Source of the DNA: an uncultured Peptoniphilus sp. | GTDB taxonomy: Bacteria > Bacillota > Clostridia > Tissierellales > Peptoniphilaceae | Length of the DNA stretch: 64,000 bases | Direction: 5' to 3' | NCBI RefSeq assembly: GCF_943913915.1 | Contig: NZ_CALUAA010000006.1 | Location: 1 to 64,000 of the forward strand | Shown here: piece after piece, positions 49,775 through 57,943 of the stretch | Position numbering within the stretch: the stretch's first letter is position 1 | How the letters are laid out: each line of letters opens with the position of its first letter | Position numbers and translations under genes: made by a program | The notes under the pieces: model-generated | Told to the model about the DNA's origin: nothing | Seen by the model: only the letters and a program-made list of their open reading frames with translations | The model's database searches: none

Positions 49775-50881
49775 ATGATTTACCTCGACCACGCGGCGAC
49801 CTGTCCTTTGCGAAAAGAAGCACTGGATACCATGTTGCCTTATTTCAACGAAACCTACGGCAATCCCTCCAGCCAACACGGAGCGGGGCGGGCGGCGAAA
49901 AATGCATTGGAAACCGCAAGGCTCGAGGTGGCCACTCTTTTCGGCGTTACGATGAAAGAGGTGTACTTCACCTCCTCAGGCACGGAAGCGGACAATATGG
50001 CTATATTGAGCAGTTATAAAAATCGTAAGATCTCTCCGGGCCATATGGTCACTACCGCCATCGAACATGAGGCGGTTTTGGAAACGGCGAAGTGCTTGGA
50101 AAGCTTAGGGGTAGAGGTAAGCTATATCAAGCCCGACAAAAACGGCCTTGTCTCCGCAGAAAAGGTTTTGGCTGCCGTAAGGGACGATACCTTTCTCGTC
50201 TCCGTGATGGCGGTTAACAATGAAGTGGGCTCTATTCAGCCCATTGAAGCCATTCAAGAGGGGTTAAAAGGTCGAGTGCCCCTTCATGTAGACGGTGTGC
50301 AGGCGGCGGGACACTTGCCTGTAAAAGATTACTCCGGGGATTTTATCGCTATAAGCGGCCATAAATTTTACGGTCCCAAAGGTGTGGGCATTTTAATCGC
50401 GAAACAAGAACTTCACCCCTTTACCTTAGGCGGCGGCCAGGAGCGAGGTATGCGCAGCGGCACGGAAAATATTCCCTCGATTATCGGCATGGTGGAAGCT
50501 TTAAAACTCGCAGAACGTGAGCGGGAAGCTACATCAAAACATATTGCCGCTTTATCCGCAGTTTGCAGAAGGGGACTGGAATCTATGGAAGGGGTTCACC
50601 TTACAGTAGAGGGGGCGGATCCGAGAATTGTCCACGCCATGGTCGATGGAATGGAGAGGGATGTGTTATTATTTCAATTAGACAGAAAAAATATCGCCGC
50701 AAGCGGAGGGAGTGCCTGTCAGGCCGGCGCCTCCACGGCGAGCCACGTGCTTTCCGCCATGGGAATCGATGAAAAGGGCAAGGCGCCCCTTCGGATTTCC
50801 TTCGGACCGGAAAATACCATGGAGGATGTGGAAGTATTCCTTCGTGCTTTAAAGGATATTTTAGAAAGGAAGAGACAGTGA
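49775..50881 (+). CDS. Cysteine desulfurase (NifS/IscS type) paired with MnmA
   Basis: 368 aa group I desulfurase. PLP lysine in SGHKFYGPKGVG and catalytic cysteine in ASGGSACQAG. The N-terminus is MIYLDHAATCPL. It overlaps mnmA by 4 bp, like B. subtilis yrvO-mnmA, so it most likely supplies sulfur for 2-thiouridine in tRNA rather than for clusters, which SufS serves. AAAGGAG precedes the ATG. Confidence 0.92.
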   Translation: MIYLDHAATCPLRKEALDTMLPYFNETYGNPSSQHGAGRAAKNALETARLEVATLFGVTMKEVYFTSSGTEADNMAILSSYKNRKISPGHMVTTAIEHEAVLETAKCLESLGVEVSYIKPDKNGLVSAEKVLAAVRDDTFLVSVMAVNNEVGSIQPIEAIQEGLKGRVPLHVDGVQAAGHLPVKDYSGDFIAISGHKFYGPKGVGILIAKQELHPFTLGGGQERGMRSGTENIPSIIGMVEALKLAEREREATSKHIAALSAVCRRGLESMEGVHLTVEGADPRIVHAMVDGMERDVLLFQLDRKNIAASGGSACQAGASTASHVLSAMGIDEKGKAPLRISFGPENTMEDVEVFLRALKDILERKRQ

Positions 50882-51951
50882 GTCGCGTATTAGTAGCCAT
50901 GAGTGGCGGAGTGGACAGTTCCGTCGCAGCCTATTTATTAAAAAAGCAGGGACACGAATGCATCGGCGTCACCATGAAACTTTACGAAAACGAGACGGTG
51001 CAAAACACGGGGCATACCTGCTGTTCCTTAGACGATATCGATGACGCCCGCATGGTGGCGGCAAAGCTCGGTATGGATTACTTCGTCTATGATTTTTCCG
51101 AGCGTTTTCAGGAAGAGGTTATCGAAAAGTTTATCGACTATTACGAAAAAGGATGGACCCCCAATCCCTGCATCGACTGCAACCGCTTTTTAAAATTTAA
51201 CGATCTCTACAAACGGGCGAAAGATCTGGATTGCGATTACATCGCCACAGGTCACTACGCCCGCATCGAATACGATAAAGAAAACGAGCGCTACACCCTT
51301 TTAAAGGGACCGGATCCGAAGAAAGATCAATCTTATGTGCTCTACAGTCTTACTCAAGATCAGCTGGCCCACACCCTCTTTCCCTTGGGAGATTTGGAAA
51401 AAGAAGAGGTGCGCCGGATCGCCGAGGAGGCAGGTCTTATCAACGCTAAAAAACACGACTCTCAAGATATTTGCTTCGTTCCCGACGGGGATTATAAGGG
51501 ATTTTTGGAGCGCTTCCAAGATAAGACTTACCCGGACGGAGACATCGTCGACGGATCCGGAAAAGTTCTCGGACGCCACGACGGTGCTGTAGGCTATACC
51601 ATCGGCCAGAGGAAGGGACTCGGCGTGGCGGCGGGACACCCGGTCTATGTTCTTGATAAAGACATGGAGAAAAATCAGGTCATCGTCGGGCCGAAAGAAG
51701 GGCTTGAAAAAGACAGCCTGGAGGCCATGGATTTTAACTGGATCAGCGTAGAGAGAAGAGAGAAGATGAAGGTTACGGCGAGAACCCGTTACCACGGAAA
51801 AGAAACTCCCGCCACCCTTACAGATTACGGTGACGGAAAAATTACCGTCGATTTCAATATGCCCCACGGTGCCATCGCCGCCGGACAGGCTGTCGTCTGT
51901 TACGACGGGGATAAAGTTATCGGCGGCGGCACCATTACCTCGTCTCGCTAA
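50878..51951 (+). CDS. mnmA: tRNA-specific 2-thiouridylase MnmA
   Basis: 357 aa. P-loop SGGVDSSVAAYLL, catalytic NPCIDCNRFLKF cysteine and second cysteine in SQDICFV. Thiolates U34 of Lys, Glu and Gln tRNAs, the same position modified by MnmE/MnmG from the other arm of the window. GTG start at 50878 overlapping the desulfurase stop; no nearby ATG fits the family N-terminus. Confidence 0.95.
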   Translation: MSRVLVAMSGGVDSSVAAYLLKKQGHECIGVTMKLYENETVQNTGHTCCSLDDIDDARMVAAKLGMDYFVYDFSERFQEEVIEKFIDYYEKGWTPNPCIDCNRFLKFNDLYKRAKDLDCDYIATGHYARIEYDKENERYTLLKGPDPKKDQSYVLYSLTQDQLAHTLFPLGDLEKEEVRRIAEEAGLINAKKHDSQDICFVPDGDYKGFLERFQDKTYPDGDIVDGSGKVLGRHDGAVGYTIGQRKGLGVAAGHPVYVLDKDMEKNQVIVGPKEGLEKDSLEAMDFNWISVERREKMKVTARTRYHGKETPATLTDYGDGKITVDFNMPHGAIAAGQAVVCYDGDKVIGGGTITSSR

Positions 51952-51960
51952 GGAGGAGCT

Positions 51961-52401
51961 ATGTATTTAGATGATTATGTAGAGGGCCTTACCTTTCAAC
52001 TGAGTCCCATTTCGTTTACAGAACAGGAAATTATTACCTTTGCAAAAGTCCATGACCCTCGTCCCATTCACGTAGATCCGGAGGCGGCGGCAAAAAGTCG
52101 TTTCGGCGGCATTATCGCCTCGGGCTTCCATACCTTTTACGCCTGCTGGGGAAAGTGGGTACACACTAAGCTCGACGAAGGAGGCGTGGTGGCCGGCATC
52201 GGCATGGATCACCTTCGTTGGGTAAAGCCCGTCTATCCCCATGTGATGCTCTATACAACCCTTGTCGTAGATAAAATTGAAATTAAAAGCCATGGAAACT
52301 ACGGTGTGGTTCACTTGGACGTTTTTATTCGGGATGAAGAGGGCGAACTCTTAATGGAACACGATGCCATTGTCTTGGTCGCCAAGGAAGGTGTAGAATA
52401 A
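51961..52401 (+). CDS. MaoC-like (R)-hydratase family protein
   Basis: 146 aa hot-dog protein of the MaoC dehydratase group. The hydratase motif is in VHDPRPIHVDPEAA (D-x2-P-x-H-x-D pattern) and GIIASGFHTFYACW is typical. Likely acts on a 3-hydroxyacyl or related thioester. Starts 9 bp after mnmA with AGGAGG, apparently in its transcript though unrelated in function. Confidence 0.85.
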   Translation: MYLDDYVEGLTFQLSPISFTEQEIITFAKVHDPRPIHVDPEAAAKSRFGGIIASGFHTFYACWGKWVHTKLDEGGVVAGIGMDHLRWVKPVYPHVMLYTTLVVDKIEIKSHGNYGVVHLDVFIRDEEGELLMEHDAIVLVAKEGVE

Positions 52402-52430
52402 AAAAATAGACAATATTAAATTCAATATAC

Positions 52431-52476
52431 AAAAGATAGAGAGTTGCTAAACAAATAACTTTCTATCTTTTTTTAT
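52431..52476 (+). terminator. terminator of the desulfurase-mnmA-maoC unit
   Basis: AAAGATAGAgAGTT / AACTtTCTATCTTT stem followed by a T-run. Confidence 0.75.
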
Positions 52477-52614
52477 TATTTTGTATTTAAAATGTAAAAT
52501 TTTCCGATATTGAACCTTTTTTCCGATGAATCCATTGTATTTTCTAAATTTATAGAGTTCTTCTTCAGTATTCTGTATAATTAATCGTGTATTATTTAGT
52601 AAGGAGAGAATCTA

Positions 52615-53943
52615 ATGAAAAATAAAAAGATCAAAGATATGATCGTCGTGGGCTTTGCTCTGTTCGCCATTTTCTTCGGCGCAGGCAACCTTATCTTCCC
52701 GCCATATCTTGGATTCCACGCAGGAAATCAATGGAAAGCTGTAACGGCAGGTTTCCTTTTGACAGACCCCATCATTCCTATTATTACTTTGCTCGTTACC
52801 ATCTTCGCAGGGGGTAAAGCCGTCCATCTGGGCCGCCGCGTAAACTATCCCTTCGCAGTTATTTTAGCGGCTACGGCCATGATCAGTGTCGGCCCCGTAT
52901 TCGCTATCCCGAGAACTGCAGCCACTACTTACGAGGTAGCATTTTTACCTTTCTTCCCGGACCTTCCCATTTGGATCGTATCGGCGGTATTCTTTTCTAT
53001 CTCCCTCGCCCTCTGTATTAAAGAGACGGGCGTTGTCGATATTATCGGTCAATACATTACACCGGTCTTATTATTATTTTTAGGTATTATCATTATTAAA
53101 GCGGCGGTTAATCCCGTCGGCGTGCCTCTTGAAGTTGCACCGGGCGGTCACTTTACATTGGGTGTCAAGGAAGGCTATCAAACAATGGATGCCATGGTAT
53201 CCCTTCTCTGTACCGCCATCGTAACGGGTGACCTGCTCCGTAAGGGTTACGGCGACGCGCCGGAGAATGTAAAGAAACAGATGATTATTGCTGTTTCCGT
53301 GATCGCCCTTGTGCTCATTATTTTTATCTACGGCGGCCTCGCCTATGTCGGCGCACAAGCCGGTCCTCACTTCCCGGAAGATGCTACCCGCGTCGAAATC
53401 TTAGTCGGTGTAGTAGGTCTCTTGCTCGGCAAATGGGGTAAAGTAGCCTTAGGTATCGCAGTCAGTCTCGCCTGCTTAACCACATCCGTAGGTTTAACCT
53501 CCGCAGCGGGCAACTTCTTCAACTCCGTTTCCAACGGAAAGTGGAAATATGAAATTATCGTCTGCGTGAGTATCGCCGTGAGCTTCACACTGTCTCTTGT
53601 CGGCGTCGAAGGCATTATCAGCTTGGCAGGCCCGGTACTGGACATCGCTTATCCCGCCCTTATCGCTATGTCCCTCATTATGATATTTGATCGTAAACTT
53701 AAATACGACGGCACCATTATCGGTATGGCGGTAGGTACGCTTGTAGCAGCGACGATCTCCACCGTTTACACTAATACCGGTGCATTGGCAGGAATTGCCG
53801 GCTTTATCGATAAGATGCCCTTAGCCGAGTTCGGCTTCAGCTGGCTCGTTCCCGGTATTGTCTGCGCTATTGTCGGAACTGTTATCGGTAAAATGGGTTA
53901 TGGAAAAGTTCGAAGTGATCACGATATTCAACCTGCACTTTAA
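52615..53943 (+). CDS. brnQ: Branched-chain amino acid transporter BrnQ (copy 1)
   Basis: 442 aa with about 12 hydrophobic segments. Family motifs FAIFFGAGNLIFPPYLG (N-terminus), FAIPRTAATTYEVAF and CLTTSVGLTSAAGNFF. Sodium-coupled uptake of Leu, Ile and Val, useful as fermentation substrates. AAGGAGAG before the ATG and TATAAT at 52576-52581. A close paralogue follows after its terminator. Confidence 0.93.
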   Translation: MKNKKIKDMIVVGFALFAIFFGAGNLIFPPYLGFHAGNQWKAVTAGFLLTDPIIPIITLLVTIFAGGKAVHLGRRVNYPFAVILAATAMISVGPVFAIPRTAATTYEVAFLPFFPDLPIWIVSAVFFSISLALCIKETGVVDIIGQYITPVLLLFLGIIIIKAAVNPVGVPLEVAPGGHFTLGVKEGYQTMDAMVSLLCTAIVTGDLLRKGYGDAPENVKKQMIIAVSVIALVLIIFIYGGLAYVGAQAGPHFPEDATRVEILVGVVGLLLGKWGKVALGIAVSLACLTTSVGLTSAAGNFFNSVSNGKWKYEIIVCVSIAVSFTLSLVGVEGIISLAGPVLDIAYPALIAMSLIMIFDRKLKYDGTIIGMAVGTLVAATISTVYTNTGALAGIAGFIDKMPLAEFGFSWLVPGIVCAIVGTVIGKMGYGKVRSDHDIQPAL

Positions 53944-53947
53944 TAAA

Positions 53948-53976
53948 AGAAGCATTTCTTCGGAAATGCTTTTTTT
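53948..53976 (+). terminator. terminator of brnQ copy 1
   Basis: AAGCATTTC-ttcg-GAAATGCTT with seven T. The remaining 270 bp before the next gene is AT-rich and holds only its promoter. Confidence 0.85.
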
Positions 53977-54168
53977 ATTGCCTATCTATTATTTTAAACT
54001 CTCCGCTTTAGAAATGTTTATAAAGCGAAAGCCCTATTTTAAAATTTCGATTTCATTGTTATTTTCCGAACTTAAAATGCAAATTTTAAAGTTCTGAAAT
54101 CATAGGATTCAAATTAATTTTGTATACACAATAAAATATAGTTTCTTTTCTCTAGTTGAAATATTTAG

Positions 54169-54197
54169 TTTAAAAATACGGTGTCTTTGTGTATAAT
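54169..54197 (+). promoter_or_regulatory. promoter of brnQ copy 2
   Basis: TTTAAA (54169-54174), 17 bp, TATAAT (54192-54197); about 45-nt leader to the ATG. Confidence 0.6.
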
Positions 54198-54246
54198 GTT
54201 GTGCAAGAGCAATATATACACTAAATTTTTCAAAGGAGTTGATTTT

Positions 54247-55572
54247 ATGAATAAAAAAACACAAGATATTTTTGTCAGTGGCCTTGCGTTGTTTGCTATT
54301 TTCTTCGGCGCAGGTAACTTAATTTTCCCACCCTATCTTGGCGTTGGAGCCGGAGACGGTTGGTTCGCCGTTATGCTGGGCTTTTTGCTCGCCGACCCGG
54401 TTATCCCTATCGTAACCGTCTTTATTACAGCTTTTGCAGGCGGCCGCGCCGTCGACTTAGGTAAACGAGTGAGCCCCGGTTTTTCGAAGCTCTTATCCCT
54501 CATAGCCATTATCTGTATCGGACCGGCTTTCGCTATTCCCAGAACTGCCGCTACCACACACGAAGTCGGCGTTCAACCCTTCTTGCCCAATGCGCCTATA
54601 TTTGTAACATCTTTAATTTTCTTCGCCATAGCCTTTGCCCTCTCTTATAAAGAAAGCGGCGTTGTCGATATTATCGGAAAGTACATAACTCCTGCGCTCT
54701 TAATCTTCTTAGCACTTATTATTGTTAAAGCAATTATTGCACCTGTGGGCGAGATCGTACCCGTTCCCCACGATGGAGGCTTCTTTGTTAAGGGCTTCTA
54801 TGAAGGTTATCAAACATTAGACGCTTTAGCTGCTCCTCTCTTTACGGGAATTGTGGTGGCGGACTTGGTTCGTAAGGGCTACGGCGAAGTCAGCGACAAG
54901 GAGCGCAAATCCTTTATTATAAAAGTCGGCATCGTATGCTTCGTCGCTTTGGCTATCGTCTATGGCGGTCTCACCTATTTAGGTGCACAAGGCAGTACGC
55001 TTTATACACAAGATAACTCCCGTGTAGAAATCCTCGTCGGCCTCGTCGGCATGTTGTTCGGTAACTTCGGTAAGTTTGCCCTTGCTGTCGCTGTAACCTT
55101 GGCATGTATGACCACAGCTGTCGGTTTGATCTCTGCAGCCGGTAACTTCTTCGCCGATATTTCCGGCGGTAAGATCAAATACGAACACACGGTCATCGTC
55201 GTAACCTTAATCAGCTTTGCTTTATCCCTATTCGGCGTCGACGCCATTATCGCATTGGCAGGACCGGTTTTAACCATTGTCTACCCGGTTATCATCGCTC
55301 TCGTATTCTACATGATGTTTGAAAAACATATTCAATACGATATGGCCTTTATCCTTATGGTAGCCGGCGTCTTGGTCGTCGCCATTATCGAAACTATCGG
55401 CGGCATGGTAGGATTGGACAGTATGGTTGCCACCATTCAAAACTTACCTTTAGGTCAATTCGGCTTTACCTGGTTCGTCCCTTCCCTTATCTGCTTTGCA
55501 GTGGGCTGGGTCCTCGGAAAAATGGGTATCGGCAAAACTAGGGGTCAACATAAAGAAACCGGTATTTTCTAG
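54247..55572 (+). CDS. brnQ: Branched-chain amino acid transporter BrnQ (copy 2)
   Basis: 441 aa. Same family motifs as copy 1 (FAIFFGAGNLIFPPYLG, FAIPRTAATTHEVG, CMTTAVGLISAAGNFF) with many substitutions, so an old tandem duplication. The frame opens earlier, but ATG 54247 follows AAAGGAG and matches copy 1. Separate promoter and terminator imply independent regulation; different substrate preference is possible. Confidence 0.93.
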   Translation: MNKKTQDIFVSGLALFAIFFGAGNLIFPPYLGVGAGDGWFAVMLGFLLADPVIPIVTVFITAFAGGRAVDLGKRVSPGFSKLLSLIAIICIGPAFAIPRTAATTHEVGVQPFLPNAPIFVTSLIFFAIAFALSYKESGVVDIIGKYITPALLIFLALIIVKAIIAPVGEIVPVPHDGGFFVKGFYEGYQTLDALAAPLFTGIVVADLVRKGYGEVSDKERKSFIIKVGIVCFVALAIVYGGLTYLGAQGSTLYTQDNSRVEILVGLVGMLFGNFGKFALAVAVTLACMTTAVGLISAAGNFFADISGGKIKYEHTVIVVTLISFALSLFGVDAIIALAGPVLTIVYPVIIALVFYMMFEKHIQYDMAFILMVAGVLVVAIIETIGGMVGLDSMVATIQNLPLGQFGFTWFVPSLICFAVGWVLGKMGIGKTRGQHKETGIF

Positions 55573-55585
55573 TAAAAGCAACTCC

Positions 55586-55608
55586 AACCCGCTTCGGCGG
55601 GTTTTTTA
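55586..55608 (+). terminator. terminator of brnQ copy 2
   Basis: AACCCGC-ttcg-GCGGGTT with six T. Confidence 0.9.
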
Positions 55609-55791
55609 TTGAAAAGAAACACAAAAAAGAGGTATGGTAAAATAAGAATGATTCGTTCATTTTAGAGAGTTCTTAAGATTTTTCTTACTTTAGTTCTTAG
55701 AATTTCCGTGATGAAAACGAAAAGATAGATTATAATATAAAATCAATAACGCTATTCTAATAATGTAATAAAGCGAATAAAGGAGAAGATG

Positions 55792-57216
55792 ATGAAAAAA
55801 AATGTCGAGCCTAGAAAAGCGACCCTTGCGGAAGCGCTTATCGTCTTTTTAGGGCTTGTACTTATCATGTGTGTGAGTATCTTGGTCTTTGAGATCGATC
55901 CCCACATCCCTATGTTTATCGGCGTAATTTTTGCCGCTTTAATGGCTATGTTTATCGGCTACAGTTGGGACGATATTGAAAAGGCCATGGTAAAGGGAAT
56001 TTCCCAGGCGCTTCCCTCGGTGATGATTTTGATTACTATCGGAATCTTAGTAGGTGTCTGGATCGCCACAGGGGTCGTGCCTTCCATGATCTACTATGGT
56101 CTTAATATTTTGAAGCCCTCTATTTTTCTCGTAGCCTCCTGCCTTATTTGTTCCATAACCTCCCTTGCCACGGGAAGCAGCTGGGGGACGGCGGCTACTA
56201 TGGGGATCGCCCTTATGGGGATAGCTCAAGGTTTAAATATTCCCGCTCCCGTAACGGCAGGGGCCATTCTTTCGGGTGCTTATTTCGGCGATAAAATGAG
56301 CCCCCTCTCCGATACGACAAACCTTGCGCCTGCTATGGCGGGGACCGATGTCTTTACCCACGTAAAGGCCATGGTAAAGCCCACCTTAATCACCTACATC
56401 ATTACTTTAATTATCTTCGCCTTCTTGACACGCCATTACAGCTCACAAATCGGTATGGCTGATGTTTCCGGCATTAAGGAGCTGCAATCGGGTTTGAAAG
56501 AGGCTTTCGTCATAAACCCTATCTTGCTTCTGCCGCCTGTTGTGGTCATCGTCACCATCGCCTTTAAGATGCCGGCACTCCCCGGGATTGTCTTGGGTAT
56601 CGCCGTGGCCACCTTGATAGGGCCGATTATTCAACCTACTGTAGGCTTTAAGGAGATTTTAGGCAGCGGCATGGACGGCTATGTCTCCACTACAGGTATG
56701 GAAGGTTTAGATAAGCTTCTCACCGCCGGAGGGCTTATGAATATGATGCAGTCCGTCTCCCTGACCTTAATCGCCATGATGTTCGGCGGCATCGCCGAGC
56801 GCACGGGCCAGATGGAAGTCATCGTTCATTCGGTGGTAAAAGGCATCCGTTCGATTACAGGCCTTGTAGTGGCGACGCTTGCGTCTTGTCTCTTATCCAA
56901 TATGACCATGCCGGAGCAATATATCTCCCTCGTGGTGCCGGGCCGCATGTTTGCGCCGGAATACCGCCGTCGGGGACTTCACCCGAAGATGCTCTCTTCA
57001 ACTCTTGAATCTTCGGGTACGGTAACGAGCGCCCTCGTGCCCTGGAATACCTGCGGCGTTTACATGAAGAGCGTCTTGCACGTAGCGCCGATGGCCTACG
57101 CCCCCTTCGCTATATTTAACTATTTGATGCCCCTTGTGGTCATTATTATGACGGCGACGGGACAAAATGTTTTCTACGCTAAAGATGACCTCTCTACCAT
57201 TATCGAGGTGGAATAA
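55792..57216 (+). CDS. Na+/H+ antiporter NhaC family
   Basis: About 474 aa with 11-12 hydrophobic segments. NhaC motifs: SLATGSSWGTAATMG, GAYFGDKMSPLSDTTNLAPA and the LESSGTVTSALVPWNTCG region. Sodium or amino-acid-coupled antiport; sodium export would support sodium-driven BrnQ uptake. Two adjacent ATGs; the second (55792) is better spaced from AGGAG. The stop abuts the glucosaminidase gene. Confidence 0.9.
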   Translation: MKKNVEPRKATLAEALIVFLGLVLIMCVSILVFEIDPHIPMFIGVIFAALMAMFIGYSWDDIEKAMVKGISQALPSVMILITIGILVGVWIATGVVPSMIYYGLNILKPSIFLVASCLICSITSLATGSSWGTAATMGIALMGIAQGLNIPAPVTAGAILSGAYFGDKMSPLSDTTNLAPAMAGTDVFTHVKAMVKPTLITYIITLIIFAFLTRHYSSQIGMADVSGIKELQSGLKEAFVINPILLLPPVVVIVTIAFKMPALPGIVLGIAVATLIGPIIQPTVGFKEILGSGMDGYVSTTGMEGLDKLLTAGGLMNMMQSVSLTLIAMMFGGIAERTGQMEVIVHSVVKGIRSITGLVVATLASCLLSNMTMPEQYISLVVPGRMFAPEYRRRGLHPKMLSSTLESSGTVTSALVPWNTCGVYMKSVLHVAPMAYAPFAIFNYLMPLVVIIMTATGQNVFYAKDDLSTIIEVE

Positions 57217-57789
57217 ATGAACAGAAAGAGGAGAAAAAATTCCCTCTCCAAGCGTCGGGGCTCGTTAATCTTCCTCGCCCTCTTTGTTCTCGCTGTATTT
57301 TGGCTTTTTCATCCCCGTTATAATCCGGATCCTAAAGAGGTCCATTCGCAGGAAACCTTCTTTGAGACCTACGGACCCCTGGCTCAGGAGGTGGGGAAGC
57401 GCTACGATTTATTTCCCTCGGTGATCCTGGCTCAGGCGGCGGTGGAGTCGAATTTCGGCGAGAGTCAGCTTTCAAAAGAGTACAATAACTATTTCGGCAT
57501 AAAGGGAGAGGGGAAGGGGGCCGTCACCCTCCCCACGACAGAATTTGTAGCCGATCGGGAAGAAAAGGTAAATGACGGTTTCAGAACCTACGACTCACCG
57601 AGGGAGAGCTTTTACGACTACGGAAAGCTCATTGCCAAGGCTCCTCGCTACGAAAATGTGCGGGAGGCGAAGACGCGAGAAGCCTATGCCGAGGCTCTTC
57701 ATCCGGCGGGTTACAGTACCAATCCTCGCTACGGGGAGATACTTCTTAAAACCATCGAGCGCTACCACTTGGAGCGCTTCGACGAATAA
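57217..57789 (+). CDS. Membrane-anchored glucosaminidase (LYZ2/FlgJ type)
   Basis: 190 aa. Basic N-terminus (NRKRRKNSLSKRRG), one helix (SLIFLALFVLAVFWLF), then the glucosaminidase domain: VILAQAAVESNFGESQLS (catalytic Glu), NNYFGIKG and RTYDSPRESFYDY. Cleaves N-acetylglucosamine linkages in peptidoglycan. Starts directly after the nhaC stop, so co-transcribed; a terminator overlaps its own stop. Confidence 0.9.
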   Translation: MNRKRRKNSLSKRRGSLIFLALFVLAVFWLFHPRYNPDPKEVHSQETFFETYGPLAQEVGKRYDLFPSVILAQAAVESNFGESQLSKEYNNYFGIKGEGKGAVTLPTTEFVADREEKVNDGFRTYDSPRESFYDYGKLIAKAPRYENVREAKTREAYAEALHPAGYSTNPRYGEILLKTIERYHLERFDE

Positions 57790-57815
57790 AAAGGTGGCTC
57801 GAGCCACCTTTTTTA
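57788..57815 (+). terminator. terminator of nhaC-glucosaminidase
   Basis: Palindromic stem AAGGTGGCTCGAGCCACCTT with A and T runs. Confidence 0.88.
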
Positions 57816-57816
57816 A

Positions 57817-57845
57817 TTGAAAAATGATGGTCTATGGCGTAACAT
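57817..57845 (+). promoter_or_regulatory. nrdJ promoter candidate
   Basis: TTGAAA (57817-57822), 17 bp, TAACAT (57840-57845). Leader of about 90 nt containing the regulatory sites below. Confidence 0.55.
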
Positions 57846-57855
57846 AGGAGGGAAG

Positions 57856-57872
57856 ACACCATATATAGGTGT
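57856..57872. promoter_or_regulatory. NrdR-box-like palindrome
   Basis: ACACCATATATAGGTGT resembles the NrdR box (ACACWATATATWGTGT type) with one extra base and a C/G pair in place of W. It lies right after the predicted start point of nrdJ. Confidence 0.5.
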
Positions 57873-57882
57873 AAAAATTAAA

Positions 57883-57914
57883 TTAACCACAAGATGTTGA
57901 TATCTTGTGGATAA
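57883..57914. promoter_or_regulatory. inverted pair of DnaA boxes before nrdJ
   Basis: TTAACCACA (57883-57891, one mismatch) faces TGTGGATAA (57906-57914, perfect). They sit in a larger inverted repeat CCACAAGAT-N6-ATCTTGTGG (57887-57910). Confidence 0.65.
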
Positions 57915-57943
57915 GCTATAGGAAAATGGAGTAAGGAGATAAT

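Noticed and set aside
52490..52560. CodY-like sequences before brnQ copy 1
   Set aside because: Best windows match the 15-bp consensus at only 10-11 positions in very AT-rich DNA, which is expected by chance.
52402..52614. T-box or amino acid riboswitch before the brnQ genes
   Set aside because: No T-box sequence or conserved core and the leaders after the -10 boxes are too short.
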